A stretch of DNA of 64,000 nucleotides from the NCBI RefSeq assembly GCF_004342665.1, contig NZ_SMBY01000001.1, forward strand, positions 534,950 to 598,949, given 5' to 3'. The DNA is from Samsonia erythrinae (lineage in GTDB: Bacteria > Pseudomonadota > Gammaproteobacteria > Enterobacterales > Enterobacteriaceae). The notes beneath the pieces are model-generated. The model was not told the origin of the DNA, did not search any database, and saw only the letters and a list, made by a program, of their open reading frames with translations. This document shows, piece after piece, positions 1 to 9,100 of the stretch (the first letter of the stretch is position 1; each line of letters starts with the position of its first letter). The position numbers and the translations under genes were made by a program.

Positions 1-108
1 GGTGAAATGCTTTTTATTGGTTTTAACCCTTCGGTGTTACCGCAGGAGATGTCATCACTTAACGATCAGCTTGCTGACTACCTTGCTAACCGGACTCCAC
101 TCGAATGA
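1..108 (+). CDS. yjbG: YjbG/GfcC-family protein, C-terminal end (partial)
   Basis: An open frame runs in from the left edge and stops with TGA at 106-108, leaving about 35 C-terminal residues. The stop overlaps the yjbH start in an ATGA arrangement, which is how YjbG (GfcC-like, periplasmic, exopolysaccharide-related) precedes YjbH in enterobacteria. The visible piece is too short for a domain call, so the name rests mainly on position and the overlap. Confidence 0.6.
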   Translation, partial: GEMLFIGFNPSVLPQEMSSLNDQLADYLANRTPLE

Positions 109-2228
109 CAAAGAACAGAAACGTTAAACTAGGCTGTCTGTCGCTGGCGATTGGCAGTATCTTGAGTGCGCAGGCGATGGCGGCGGAAACAGAACGCAGC
201 CGTACTGAAACAAATTTGAACGCGCGTTTCCAGCCAGCCGGGGTTTCGCAGTCAGACTTCGGCGGGACGGGGCTGTTGCAAATGCCGACGGCGCGTATGG
301 CGGATACCGGCGAATTTAGCCTGAACTATCGTGATAACGAAGAGTACCGGCGTTATTCCGTGTCGCTTCAGCTCTTTGACTGGCTGGAGGCGACGGTCCG
401 TTATACCGATGTCCGCACTCGCCTTTATAGTAACGATCCGGATTTTAGCGGTGACCAAACTTATAAAGACAAGGGATTCGACCTTAAAGCCCGCCTGTGG
501 CAAGAGAGTTATTGGCTGCCGGATGTTTCTTTAGGCTTCCGGGATATCGCCGGAACCGGTCTGTTTGATAGCGAATATCTGGTGGCCAGCAAGCGGCTGG
601 GGCCATTTGATTTCACGCTCGGCATGGGCTGGGGAAATATGGCCGAAAGCGGCAATGTTAAGAATCCGGCCTGTTCGCTGAAAGACAGTTTCTGCCGACG
701 TAGTGACAGTTTCAAAACTGGCGGCGGGCAGTTTGAAGTCGAAAACTTTTTTCACGGTCCAGCCGCGGTGTTTGGCGGCATCGAGTACCAGACGCCGTGG
801 GATCCGCTGCGGTTTAAACTGGAATATGACGGCAATGACTACAGCCGTGAAAGCGCGGGTCGAATTAATCAGGATTCCCCCTTTAACATCGGCGCGGTCT
901 ACCGCGTAGGCGATGTTCTGGATACCACGTTATCGTGGCAGCGTGGCAATACGCTGATGTGGGGATTGACGCTGCGCACCAACTTCGACACCCTGAGACC
1001 GAATCATGTGGATGATGCGCCGCCCGTGTATGCGCCGGTACGTGATGACAAAGGGACAAACTGGCAGTTGGTATCGAAGACGCTCAATGATAAAGCCGGC
1101 TTTAAGGATGCCGACATCTACGCGGACCAAAAACAGGTCACGATTGTTGCCGATCAGACGAAATATCGTGACAGGGATCTGGCGACACAGCGTGCTGCTA
1201 CGATATTAGCAAACCATGTACCGGGCAGTATCGAGGAGTACCACATTGTTCAGCGCAGCCTGCGTTTGCCGATTGCCAGTACCGAAGTGGATGCCAACGC
1301 TTTCCATCAGGTTCAGCAGGCGGCGGTTCCGCTTGGTCAACCTGAGCCGGAAACGCATCGTGAAGAGCCCGTTTCCGCGGTGCGTGGGCAGCAGGTGTGG
1401 CGTGCGGATCCCGATCGTCTGACCTACTCGCTGGATCCGACCTTAACGCAGTCTTTCGGCGGAGCTGAATCCTTCTATATGTATCAGGTCGCCCTGAGAG
1501 GTAACGCAGACTACCGCCTGAGCGACCACTGGAGCGTAGGGGGAAGCGCGACCCTGAATCTGGTGAATAACTACGACAAGTTCAACTATAAAACGCCCCC
1601 CGCGGACGGTGCGGCGTTGCCGCGCGTGAGGACCTGGGTGCGTGAATACGTGACCTCCTCAGATCTGTTGTTGACCAATTTGCAGTTAACCCGTCGGGAT
1701 AATCCGGCACAGGACTGGTATACCCAGGTTTATGGCGGCTATCTGGAAATGATGTATGCGGGTGTCGGGTCTGAGGTGCTGTACCGGCCATTCGGTAAAA
1801 GCTGGGCGCTTGGCCTGGATGTGAACTATGCCAAACAGCGTGATTGGAACGACACCATGAAGATGGCCGACTACGATGTCGTCACCGGCCACCTGACCGC
1901 GTACTGGGAACTGCCGTACGTCGAGGGAGCGGTGGCGAAAGTGAGCGTGGGGCGCTATCTGGCTGGGGACAAAGGGGTGACGGTCGATCTGTCACGCCGC
2001 TTTGACAGCGGTATCGTGGCGGGCGCCTTCGCAACGAAAACCGATGTCAGTTCCAGCGAGTATGGTGAAGGGAGCTTTACCAAAGGCTTCTACATTTCCA
2101 TACCGTTCGATCTGCTGTTCACCGAACCCACGGTGAAACGCGGTGCTGTCGGTTGGGTACCGTTAACGCGCGATGGCGGTCAGATGTTGCAGCGCCGTAA
2201 TCCGTTGTATGGCGTCACCGATCATTGA
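105..2228 (+). CDS. yjbH: YjbH/GfcD-family outer membrane lipoprotein-like protein
   Basis: This 707-residue protein has an N-terminal signal peptide ending near AQAMA and is close to the usual YjbH length (about 700). The sequence is rich in aromatic, alternating beta-strand segments typical of an outer-membrane barrel protein of the YjbH family (PF06082). In E. coli the yjbEFGH operon is tied to production of an extracellular polysaccharide. YjbH is thought to act at the outer membrane, though its exact role is unsettled. It overlaps the preceding yjbG by four bases and is followed by a strong hairpin, so it is the last gene of its operon. No clear lipobox cysteine is visible in the signal region. 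Confidence 0.9.
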   Translation: MTKNRNVKLGCLSLAIGSILSAQAMAAETERSRTETNLNARFQPAGVSQSDFGGTGLLQMPTARMADTGEFSLNYRDNEEYRRYSVSLQLFDWLEATVRYTDVRTRLYSNDPDFSGDQTYKDKGFDLKARLWQESYWLPDVSLGFRDIAGTGLFDSEYLVASKRLGPFDFTLGMGWGNMAESGNVKNPACSLKDSFCRRSDSFKTGGGQFEVENFFHGPAAVFGGIEYQTPWDPLRFKLEYDGNDYSRESAGRINQDSPFNIGAVYRVGDVLDTTLSWQRGNTLMWGLTLRTNFDTLRPNHVDDAPPVYAPVRDDKGTNWQLVSKTLNDKAGFKDADIYADQKQVTIVADQTKYRDRDLATQRAATILANHVPGSIEEYHIVQRSLRLPIASTEVDANAFHQVQQAAVPLGQPEPETHREEPVSAVRGQQVWRADPDRLTYSLDPTLTQSFGGAESFYMYQVALRGNADYRLSDHWSVGGSATLNLVNNYDKFNYKTPPADGAALPRVRTWVREYVTSSDLLLTNLQLTRRDNPAQDWYTQVYGGYLEMMYAGVGSEVLYRPFGKSWALGLDVNYAKQRDWNDTMKMADYDVVTGHLTAYWELPYVEGAVAKVSVGRYLAGDKGVTVDLSRRFDSGIVAGAFATKTDVSSSEYGEGSFTKGFYISIPFDLLFTEPTVKRGAVGWVPLTRDGGQMLQRRNPLYGVTDH

Positions 2229-2257
2229 TTAACGCCATCGGTTAATCGTGAATCAAC

Positions 2258-2294
2258 AAGCCCGTCATGGCCGAGCGCGATGGCGGGCTTTTTT
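2258..2294 (+). terminator. Rho-independent terminator after yjbH
   Basis: A GC-rich stem of AAGCCCG..CAT pairing with ATG..CGGGCTT is followed directly by a run of six T. It lies about 30 bases after the yjbH stop. Confidence 0.9.
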
Positions 2295-2628
2295 GTACCC
2301 GTTTCCCTTAATCGGCGAAAGCCGCTATTTTCCCCGATAGTCACCTACGTAAATTGTTTAATTTTGCGATGGTTTGTATCTTAAATCACAACGCGCCAAC
2401 CACTCCACACTCAATCTCGTCCAGAAAACGGCTTGTTATTTAACATGTTAATTGCGCATGTCGCGGAAGGCGTGGCGGTGCTTCCCCATCAATGTTTCTC
2501 GCTGGTAACGGTGAAAAAATTTTTGTCATGGTATGTTCACACTGCCAATCTCTATTATTCCTTTAGCCGTGATGGCGAAAAAATATCTTTTGAACTTCAT
2601 CGTGATGTTAACAAGAGAGAACAGTCGT
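2295..2628. other. Intergenic region between yjbH and aroQ
   Basis: About 330 bases with no convincing gene. A short frame upstream of the chorismate mutase start is open but has no ribosome site and reads unlike a signal peptide. The region presumably holds the aroQ promoter, which I could not place with confidence. Confidence 0.4.
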
Positions 2629-3207
2629 ATGAATTTACCCATTCCCGCAATTATCTCGTTAATGATGAGCGCTGTCTGGTGTGCTCCCCTGTATGCGGCG
2701 GCCCAGAACAATCCTCTTGATATCTACCAACTCATTGAAGAGAGGATGTCGCTGATGAAGGATGTGGCGGGCTATAAAGCGCGTCAGCACCTGCCGGTTG
2801 AAGATCAGAAACAAGAGGCGCGTATTTTGAGCAAGGTACGGGAGCAGTCTTCCGCCGTTGGTTTATCTCCCCAGAGTACGCAATCGTTCTTTATTTCATT
2901 AATGAATGGCAGTAAAGCCATCCAGTATCGTTATATGGCTGACTGGCTTGCAACACCTGAAAATGACTGGACGCCCTTATCATTGAACGACTCGATTCGA
3001 CCTGCCTTATTCACGATTGATGAGCAACTGCTCACCAGTATCAAGCGCTACCTTGAACATGGCGGGCATTTTACGCCCCAGCAGGAGGCCGCCTTTCTCG
3101 CTTCGATCAATGTTGAGCACCTGTCACCGAGCGACAAACGTCAGATTTATGCGGCATTAAGTCAAATTAAACCCGATAACACAGGGACGGATGAACAAAA
3201 AAGATGA
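2629..3207 (+). CDS. aroQ: Secreted (periplasmic) chorismate mutase, *AroQ type
   Basis: The protein converts chorismate to prephenate and carries its own signal peptide. I chose ATG 2629 because it is preceded by an AAGAGAGAA ribosome site and begins a good signal sequence (MNLPIPAIISLMMSAVWC, then an alanine-rich cut site). The longer frame from 2533 has none of this. The mature part, about 165 residues, is all-helical with EERM, GYKARQHLPVEDQ and FFISLMNGSKAIQYRYM. These match the arginine/lysine/glutamine active-site helices of the exported AroQ-gamma class known from Erwinia, Yersinia and Mycobacterium. It stands alone, not with phe/tyr genes. Its physiological role is uncertain even in characterised species. 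Confidence 0.88.
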   Translation: MNLPIPAIISLMMSAVWCAPLYAAAQNNPLDIYQLIEERMSLMKDVAGYKARQHLPVEDQKQEARILSKVREQSSAVGLSPQSTQSFFISLMNGSKAIQYRYMADWLATPENDWTPLSLNDSIRPALFTIDEQLLTSIKRYLEHGGHFTPQQEAAFLASINVEHLSPSDKRQIYAALSQIKPDNTGTDEQKR

Positions 3208-3213
3208 TGGCTT

Positions 3214-3232
3214 CCCCCTTCTGGCAAGGGGG
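3214..3232 (+). terminator. Hairpin after aroQ
   Basis: Seven-base arms CCCCCTT/AAGGGGG with a five-base loop lie just past the aroQ stop. No T-run follows, so termination would be weak or Rho-assisted. Confidence 0.45.
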
Positions 3233-3364
3233 CGATGCGACCATTCCGGGGGAGCGCGGCAAGACAGGTTTCGAGGGGCTCGCCACGCTTCGCGGACCGT
3301 CGGCTTCTAGGCGACATAAAAATTCGCAGCGGATCACAATAATTAATATTTGTTTTGTTTTTTA

Positions 3365-3387
3365 ATGAAATGAAATTTTCATTTCAT
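3365..3387. promoter_or_regulatory. 23-bp palindromic operator candidate upstream of iolD
   Basis: A perfect inverted repeat (arms ATGAAATGAAA/TTTCATTTCAT around one central base). Its right end runs into TATACT (3387-3392), a good -10 hexamer, so a bound protein would cover the core promoter. The TGAAA/TTTCA half-site style fits RpiR-family regulators such as IolR. No regulator gene is in the window, so the assignment is inference. Confidence 0.6.
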
Positions 3388-3523
3388 ATACTGTCATGAG
3401 GTATCAAGATGAAGAGGATGGCTGGCCCGGCGAAGAGGCGTCACCCCGTGGCAGGCCGCGTATTTCAATATTGCCGCAGGGATCGGTCATTTTCACTTTT
3501 CCTTACGTGAAGGAGTAGATCAA

Positions 3524-5455
3524 ATGGATACGTGTCGCATCACCATGGCGCAGGCGCTGGTCAGGTTCCTTAACCAACAGTACATCAGCATTGATGGTGA
3601 GGAATCGCCCTTTGTGCAGGGGGTGATGACCATTTTCGGTCACGGCAATGTGCTGGGTATTGGGCAGGCGCTGGAACAGGAAGCGCACCGTCTCACCGTG
3701 CATCAGGGATGCAACGAACAGGGGATGGCGCATATCGCCGTCGGGTTCGCGAAACAGCACAAGCGGCGCAAAATCTACGCGGTGACCTCGTCGGTAGGTC
3801 CGGGGGCGGCGAATATGGTGACGGCCGCCGCGACGGCGACCGCGAACCGCATTCCCGTGCTGCTCCTGCCCGGTGACCTTTTTGCCTGCCGTCAGCCTGA
3901 CCCCGTGTTGCAACAGGTCGAGCAATATCACGATTTGTCGATCAGCACCAATGACTGTTTTAAACCCGTCTCCCGCTATTGGGATCGAATTAACCGGCCT
4001 GAACAATTGATGAGCGCACTGCTTAACGCCATGCGCGTGCTGACCGATCCGGCCGATACCGGCGCGGTGACGCTGTGCCTGCCGCAGGATGTGCAGGCGG
4101 AAGTCTGGGATTATCCCGCGTCATTTTTCCGCAAGCGCGTCCATCGTCTTGAACGGCGTCCGCCGGATGCCGCGCGGCTGAGCGACGCCGCCGCGCTGAT
4201 TGCGCGTAAGCGTCGTCCGCTGCTGATTTGCGGTGGGGGCGTTCGTTATTCCGGCGCGCATGAGGCGCTGGCGCAGTTTGTCGAGCAGTTTGCGATTCCG
4301 TTTAGCGAAACGCAGGCGGGTAAGGGGGCGATCGTTTCATCTCATCCGTTGAACTGCGGCGGCATCGGGGTGACGGGGGGGCTGGCCGCGAATCGGCTGG
4401 CGCAGGAAGCGGACTTGATTATCGGCGTCGGAACGCGGTTAACCGATTTTACGACCGGTTCCAAGTCGCAGTTTCAGAATCCAGACGTGGAGTTTTTATT
4501 GCTCAACGTTGCCGAGTTTGATGCGCTGAAACTGGATGCGCTGCCCTTGATCGCCGATGCGCGCGTCGGGCTGGATGCGCTGACAGAACGGCTTGCGACA
4601 GTGTCTTACCGCAGTGACTGGCAGCAGGCGGTGGAACAGGCTCGCGCGGAATGGGTGCGGGAGTTGCAGCGCTTGTTTAACGTGCAGGACCGGGGGGCGT
4701 GGGTTCCGGAAGTGGTGGATGGCCTGCAAGAGAGGCTGGATGAGTATCGCCAGACATTGAACACCCGCCTGACGCAAACGCGCGTGCTGGGGCTATTAAA
4801 TGAGGCGCTGGAAGACAACGCGATTGTGGTGGGCGCGGCCGGATCGTTGCCGGGGGACTTACAGCGCGTGTGGCAGGTAAAAACCCCGGACAGCTATCAT
4901 CTGGAATACGGTTACTCCTGCATGGGGTACGAGATTGCCGCGGCGATTGGTGCCCGTCTGGCCGCGCCGCAGCAGCCGGTCTACGCCATGGTGGGCGACG
5001 GCTCCTATCTTATGCTGCATACCGAACTGCAAACGGCGGTGCAGGAAGGCATTAAAGTGACGGTGTTGTTGTTCGACAACGCCGGCTTCGGCTGTATCAA
5101 CAACCTGCAAATGAGTCAGGGAATGGGCAGCTTCTGTACGGAAAATCGCTACCGCGATGCGGCGTCAGGGCAACTGCGCGGCGCACTTGTTCCGGTGGAT
5201 TTCGCCAGGAATGCGGAAAGCTATGGCTGCAAAGCATGGCGGGTGCATGACGAAGCGTCGCTCAGTCAGGCGCTGGCGGAATCACGTCAGCACCCGGGGC
5301 CGGTGCTGTTGGATATCAAAGTGCTGCCTAAAACGATGACACACGGCTATGAATCCTGGTGGCGCACCGGAACGGCGCAGGTTGCCGACAACCCAGCGAT
5401 TGAGGCGGCGGCCAATAGCGTAAAAACGGCGCTCTCCCGCGCGCGGCAGTATTAG
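3524..5455 (+). CDS. iolD: 3D-(3,5/4)-trihydroxycyclohexane-1,2-dione acylhydrolase
   Basis: This thiamine-diphosphate enzyme of myo-inositol catabolism opens the ring of the diketone made by IolE, giving 5-deoxy-glucuronate. The 643-residue length is normal for IolD. An N-terminal ThDP pyrimidine-binding domain holds the [15 protein letters not shown] region with the conserved glutamate. A central domain follows, and the C-terminal domain has the metal/ThDP motif GDGS (about 491-494) running to a conserved asparagine near 519. ATG 3524 has AAGGAG nine bases upstream. A palindromic operator lies upstream. The next pathway gene, iolG, is 612 bases away and probably has its own promoter. Confidence 0.95.
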   Translation: MDTCRITMAQALVRFLNQQYISIDGEESPFVQGVMTIFGHGNVLGIGQALEQEAHRLTVHQGCNEQGMAHIAVGFAKQHKRRKIYAVTSSVGPGAANMVTAAATATANRIPVLLLPGDLFACRQPDPVLQQVEQYHDLSISTNDCFKPVSRYWDRINRPEQLMSALLNAMRVLTDPADTGAVTLCLPQDVQAEVWDYPASFFRKRVHRLERRPPDAARLSDAAALIARKRRPLLICGGGVRYSGAHEALAQFVEQFAIPFSETQAGKGAIVSSHPLNCGGIGVTGGLAANRLAQEADLIIGVGTRLTDFTTGSKSQFQNPDVEFLLLNVAEFDALKLDALPLIADARVGLDALTERLATVSYRSDWQQAVEQARAEWVRELQRLFNVQDRGAWVPEVVDGLQERLDEYRQTLNTRLTQTRVLGLLNEALEDNAIVVGAAGSLPGDLQRVWQVKTPDSYHLEYGYSCMGYEIAAAIGARLAAPQQPVYAMVGDGSYLMLHTELQTAVQEGIKVTVLLFDNAGFGCINNLQMSQGMGSFCTENRYRDAASGQLRGALVPVDFARNAESYGCKAWRVHDEASLSQALAESRQHPGPVLLDIKVLPKTMTHGYESWWRTGTAQVADNPAIEAAANSVKTALSRARQY

Positions 5456-5743
5456 GTGATCTCCCCTTCGTGGCGGTCTTTTAGCTGCAAATAACCTGGG
5501 TCGCCAGTAGGATGGGGGGTTACCCGGCGTCAGAAATTAGGCTGGGAGATAACAGGCTTAGGATGAGCTGCATGGATGCGGCCCAGACTTGCGTCACGTC
5601 GGACAAAAAACGTCAGGGGCGTTTCGAACAGCACTTGCGCTGGCCCGGAAGGACGAGTCCCGTTTATGGGACGAGTACTCGCGTCACTGGCGGCCCGAAC
5701 AGCGGTCATGAACGCCGAAAGTACCCTGAATAAGCAATCCAAC

Positions 5744-5759
5744 TGAAATATTCATTTCA
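5744..5759. promoter_or_regulatory. TGAAAT-N4-ATTTCA operator candidate
   Basis: Perfect six-base arms around ATTC. The outer arms are the same TGAAAT/ATTTCA as in the palindrome before iolD, suggesting the same regulator binds both. Confidence 0.45.
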
Positions 5760-5924
5760 TTTTAAACCGTGGTTTCATTTTCCTTCCTGCGATGTATCAG
5801 CACCTGCCCACCCCCTTTATTTGTCCTGTATGCCGCTTCAGAAGCGCTCACACGATGTGTGATTGTGATTACAGAAAACAGCGAAGATGTCATGAAAATG
5901 TTAACTAGTGCGCAAAAATATAAT

Positions 5925-5948
5925 TTTCAGTTTTATATAAAACTGAAA
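5925..5948. promoter_or_regulatory. 24-bp perfect palindrome upstream of iolG
   Basis: Twelve-base arms TTTCAGTTTTAT/ATAAAACTGAAA with no spacer, about 120 bases before iolG. It is likely an operator or part of a promoter region. The half-site order is the reverse of the iolD palindrome (TTTCA outward), so a different protein could be involved. Confidence 0.5.
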
Positions 5949-6067
5949 TAAATGTTTTATTATTGACTATCAGGATTTGCGGTAAAAATCGGGTGATGAG
6001 GTGAGTCGTTATCCCGTCACTTTTACAGTCTGGCGTTAAACGCCACTCAGATAGCAAGGGAGCATCT

Positions 6068-7051
6068 ATGTTTAACATCGCTTTATTGGGAGCGGGCCGT
6101 ATTGGGCAGGTCCATGCGGTGAATATCGCGGCGCACAAAGAGACTAACCTGTACGCGGTGGTCGATCCCAATCCAACCAATGCCGCGACGTTGGCCGAAC
6201 GTTACCACACCAAAGTACAAACGGTGGATGAAGCCATGAACGATCCAGCGGTACATGGCGTCCTGATCGCCTCCGCGACGGATACGCACGCCGATTTGAT
6301 TGAGCTGGCCGCCAGAAAGGGTAAAGCCATCTTCTGTGAAAAACCGGTGCATCTGGATATTGCCCGCGTTCGGGACTGCCTGACGGTCGTCAAACAGGAG
6401 AATGTACCGCTCTTTGTCGGCTTCAATCGTCGCTACGATCCGCAGTTCCGCCGGGTCAAAACGCTGGCCGCCGAGGGCAATATCGGCAAGCTGGAATCCC
6501 TTCTGATTATTTCCCGCGATCCGTCCCCGCCGCCAGCCGACTATGTCCGCGTTTCCGGCGGATTGTTCCGCGATATGACGATCCATGATTTCGATATGGC
6601 CTGTTTCATCATGGGCGAAGAGCCGGTGTCGGTGTTTGCACAAGGCAGCAATCTGGTCGATCCGGCGATTGGTGCGGCTGGCGATATTGATACCGCGTTT
6701 GTCGTGCTGAAATTTGCCTCTGGCGCAATGGCGACGATCGTCAACAGCCGCCGTTCCGGCTATGGCTACGATCAGCGTCTTGAGTTGCATGGCGAGAAGG
6801 GTGTGCTCACCGCCGGCAATGTTCGCGAAAATATGGTTGAGCAGTGGACTGACGAAGGGTGTCTGTCTGCGAAACCTGAATATTTCTTCCTGCAACGCTA
6901 TCACGCGGCCTACGCCGCGGAGTGGCAGCACTTTGTCGATGTGCTGAATGGGCGTCCGCCGGCGTGTTCCGGGGTGGATGGCGAACGTGCGCTGAATCTG
7001 GCTGATAAAGCGCTGGCGTCGCTGGCTCAGGGGCGGGAGGTTGCCGTCTAA
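6068..7051 (+). CDS. iolG: Inositol 2-dehydrogenase (Gfo/Idh/MocA family)
   Basis: It oxidises myo-inositol to 2-keto-myo-inositol with NAD+. The Rossmann motif GAGRIG sits at residues 8-13. EKP with catalytic Lys92 follows, and RDMTIHDFD gives Asp169 and His173. The spacing matches the Lys-Asp-His set known for IolG of Bacillus. Length 327 is typical. ATG 6068 has a weak site (AAGGGAGC) seven bases upstream. It follows iolD and precedes iolE, but is separated from iolE by a transposase remnant. Other sugar dehydrogenases share this fold; the pathway context decides the call. Confidence 0.9.
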   Translation: MFNIALLGAGRIGQVHAVNIAAHKETNLYAVVDPNPTNAATLAERYHTKVQTVDEAMNDPAVHGVLIASATDTHADLIELAARKGKAIFCEKPVHLDIARVRDCLTVVKQENVPLFVGFNRRYDPQFRRVKTLAAEGNIGKLESLLIISRDPSPPPADYVRVSGGLFRDMTIHDFDMACFIMGEEPVSVFAQGSNLVDPAIGAAGDIDTAFVVLKFASGAMATIVNSRRSGYGYDQRLELHGEKGVLTAGNVRENMVEQWTDEGCLSAKPEYFFLQRYHAAYAAEWQHFVDVLNGRPPACSGVDGERALNLADKALASLAQGREVAV

Positions 7052-7059
7052 ATAGCTTC

Positions 7060-7404
7060 TTATATTGCCGCTCCACTTTAGTCCGGCCAGGTTGATTGCC
7101 GGGAAGCGGTAAAGCTGCATTCATAAATTGCGTTACCTGTTTCAGTAACTGTCACATGTGCCGGCACTGAAGGTGTCGCCTTATCGTTTCGTGTAACGAT
7201 AGCCATAGTCGCTCTATCGGATTCAGCCACGGCGAATAGGTCGGCAGAAACAGTGGCCGGAACTGAATCGGCACCGGTTATAGCGGGCGGGCGTCTCGCC
7301 GGCGCCGTGTAACGTTTCGGCTTGATAACAATCTTGATGGCGGCGAATTGACTGAGCAAGTGAGGCATCAGCGCCTGCACGCGATCGCCGTCTGGCGTCA
7401 GCAA
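7060..7404 (-). pseudogene. IS630-family transposase remnant (C-terminal part)
   Basis: Read on the minus strand, the segment around 7130-7240 gives PTYSPWLNPIERLWLSLHE, the hallmark end of the IS630 DDE transposase (PYSPxLNPIExxW with the catalytic glutamate). A stop and frameshifts interrupt it. The tail to about 7060 and the upstream stretch from 7404 (DGDRVQALMPHLLSQFAAIKI) resemble the same family in shifted frames. No terminal repeats or intact frame remain. It splits iolG from iolE. Confidence 0.8.
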
Positions 7405-7444
7405 AGTTAATCAGGTTCTATCTGCATGAATGAAGGAAAATCTT

Positions 7445-8335
7445 ATGACGGTTCAACTTGGTATCAATCCACTTACCTGGACAAATGACGACCTGCCTTC
7501 TCTGGGCGCGGACACGCCGCTGGAAACCTGTCTGAGTGAAGGCCGACAGGCGGGCTTCGTCGGTTTTGAATTAGGCAACAAGTTCCCGCGTCAGGCGAGC
7601 GTGCTGGGGCCGATTCTGCAAGCGCACGATCTGCGTTTAGTCTCCGGCTGGTATTCCGGCGAACTGCTTACCCGCTCGGTAGAAGAGGAGATTGAGGCGG
7701 TGCAGGGACACCTGACGCTGTTACGCGAGCTTGGCGCCACCGTGCTGGTGTTTGCCGAAGTCACGGGGGCGATCCACGGCGATCAGCAGAAACCGGTACA
7801 TCTGCGTCCGCATTTTCCCGCGGAGCGCTGGGCGGAATATGGCAACAAGCTGACGGAATTTGCGCGCTATACGCAAAGTCAGGGCGTACAGATTGCCTAT
7901 CACCACCACACGGGAACCCTGATAGAAAGCGCGCAGGAGGTGGATAGCTTGATGGAGCATACCGGGCCGGAAGTCGGGCTGCTGCTGGATACCGGACACC
8001 TGACGTTCGCGGGGGCCGATCCGCTGGCCGTCGCCAGACGCTGGATTCGCCGTATCAATCATGTTCACTGTAAGGACATCCGTCCGGATGTCCTTAACGA
8101 CGTGAAAAACCGTAAAACCAGCTTTCTGGATGCGGTTCTCAGCGGCGTCTTTACCGTTCCGGGCGATGGCTGCGTGGACTATCCGGCGCTGTTTAGCCTA
8201 CTGAAAGCGAACGGCTACAAGGGATGGCTGGTTGTTGAAGCCGAACAGGATCCGGCGGTCGCGCACCCGCTGACCTATGCGACATTGGGCTACAATAACT
8301 TGCAGCGTTTTGCCCGGCAGGCTGGATTGATCTAA
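7445..8335 (+). CDS. iolE: myo-inosose-2 dehydratase
   Basis: It dehydrates 2-keto-myo-inositol to the diketone used by IolD. The protein is a xylose-isomerase-like TIM barrel of 296 residues. Metal-binding elements are visible: the YHHHTGT stretch, LLDTGH, and NHVHCKD, ending with VVEAEQDP. I prefer ATG 7445 over 7430: AAGGA lies seven bases before it and the protein then begins MTVQLGINPLTW, as in other IolE. The gene has lost contact with iolG through an inserted and decayed IS. No iolA, iolB or iolC is in the window, so the rest of the pathway must lie elsewhere or be missing. Confidence 0.93.
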   Translation: MTVQLGINPLTWTNDDLPSLGADTPLETCLSEGRQAGFVGFELGNKFPRQASVLGPILQAHDLRLVSGWYSGELLTRSVEEEIEAVQGHLTLLRELGATVLVFAEVTGAIHGDQQKPVHLRPHFPAERWAEYGNKLTEFARYTQSQGVQIAYHHHTGTLIESAQEVDSLMEHTGPEVGLLLDTGHLTFAGADPLAVARRWIRRINHVHCKDIRPDVLNDVKNRKTSFLDAVLSGVFTVPGDGCVDYPALFSLLKANGYKGWLVVEAEQDPAVAHPLTYATLGYNNLQRFARQAGLI

Positions 8336-8352
8336 TCCCGGCGAATAGGCAT

Positions 8353-8375
8353 ATCGGCTTCTTGGTGAAGCCGAT
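8353..8375 (+). terminator. Hairpin after iolE
   Basis: Nine-base arms ATCGGCTTC/GAAGCCGAT with a five-base loop, just after the iolE stop and before the convergent ABC operon. The T-run is short on either strand. Confidence 0.55.
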
Positions 8376-8407
8376 TCTCCAGCGCGCATTTCCGTGACGC
8401 GCGGGCG

Positions 8408-9088
8408 TCAGGCTTCCTCCCGCCATTGCAGCGTCCCTTCTTTCAAATCACCAATGTGGCTGGCCATCAGCTCGGCTTCCTGTTCGCTGTGCGTGACCAG
8501 AAGCGCGGTTTGTCCGGCATCGCGCAGGATATCGCGCACATCCTGCCCCAGTCGTTTACGGCTGTCAGGATCGAGGCTGGAGAGCGGTTCATCCAGCAGC
8601 AGAACGGCGGGTTGCGGCGCCAGCGCCCGCGCCAGCGCGATACGCTGCTGCTGTCCGCCGGACATCTCGTGCGGGTAGCGGTGCGCCAGCGAGGTGAGGT
8701 CGATCAGCTCAAGCAGGGCGCGGACGCGCGATTGCTGGCGATCTTTCGGCTGTTTGCGCAGGCCAAAGGCGATGTTCTGTGCGGCTGTCAGATGGGGAAA
8801 CAGGGCGTAGTCCTGAAACACCATGCCAACGTTACGCTGTTCCGGCGGCAGATGCAGATGCGGACCGGCCACGCAGCGGCCATTGACGTGTATCGTACCC
8901 TGTATGACGTGTTCAAACCCGGCAATCGCGCGTAACACGGTCGTTTTTCCGCACCCGGAAGCACCCAGCAGGCAGGACAGTTCACCGGCGGCAATCTGCA
9001 TGGAAAAACCGTTTAAGACGTGATGCAGGCGATGCTTGTGCCCGTAGGCCACGTAGACATTATTCAGAACGAGCATTGCGTCAGACAC
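8408..9088 (-). CDS. Iron(III)-type ABC transporter ATPase (short form)
   Basis: Cytoplasmic ATPase with Walker A GASGCGKT, Q-loop VFQDYALFPH, signature MSGGQQQR and Walker B LLLDEPLSSLDP. At 226 residues it lacks the C-terminal TOBE-like regulatory region of the usual 340-350 residue FbpC/SfuC proteins. The stop is clean, not a frame break in the ATPase core. It is the last gene of a three-gene minus-strand operon after a binding protein and a fused permease. Confidence 0.88.
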   Translation of the reverse strand: MSDAMLVLNNVYVAYGHKHRLHHVLNGFSMQIAAGELSCLLGASGCGKTTVLRAIAGFEHVIQGTIHVNGRCVAGPHLHLPPEQRNVGMVFQDYALFPHLTAAQNIAFGLRKQPKDRQQSRVRALLELIDLTSLAHRYPHEMSGGQQQRIALARALAPQPAVLLLDEPLSSLDPDSRKRLGQDVRDILRDAGQTALLVTHSEQEAELMASHIGDLKEGTLQWREEA

Positions 9089-9100
9089 CTTTCCACTTCC

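Larger units (their letters stand above)
5456..6067. other. Long intergenic region between iolD and iolG
   Basis: About 610 bases without a believable gene: open frames here have no ribosome site or protein-like composition. The right half is AT-rich and carries two inverted repeats listed separately (5744-5759 and 5925-5948). A TTGACT at 5963-5968 could be a -35 element, but no good -10 follows at 16-18 bases. Confidence 0.5.

Noticed and set aside
2433..2720. 95-residue frame overlapping the chorismate mutase start
   Set aside because: It overlaps the secreted chorismate mutase in another frame and lacks supporting signals.
5512..5733. Small gene between iolD and iolG
   Set aside because: No ribosome site and protein-unlike composition; likely a chance open frame in non-coding DNA.
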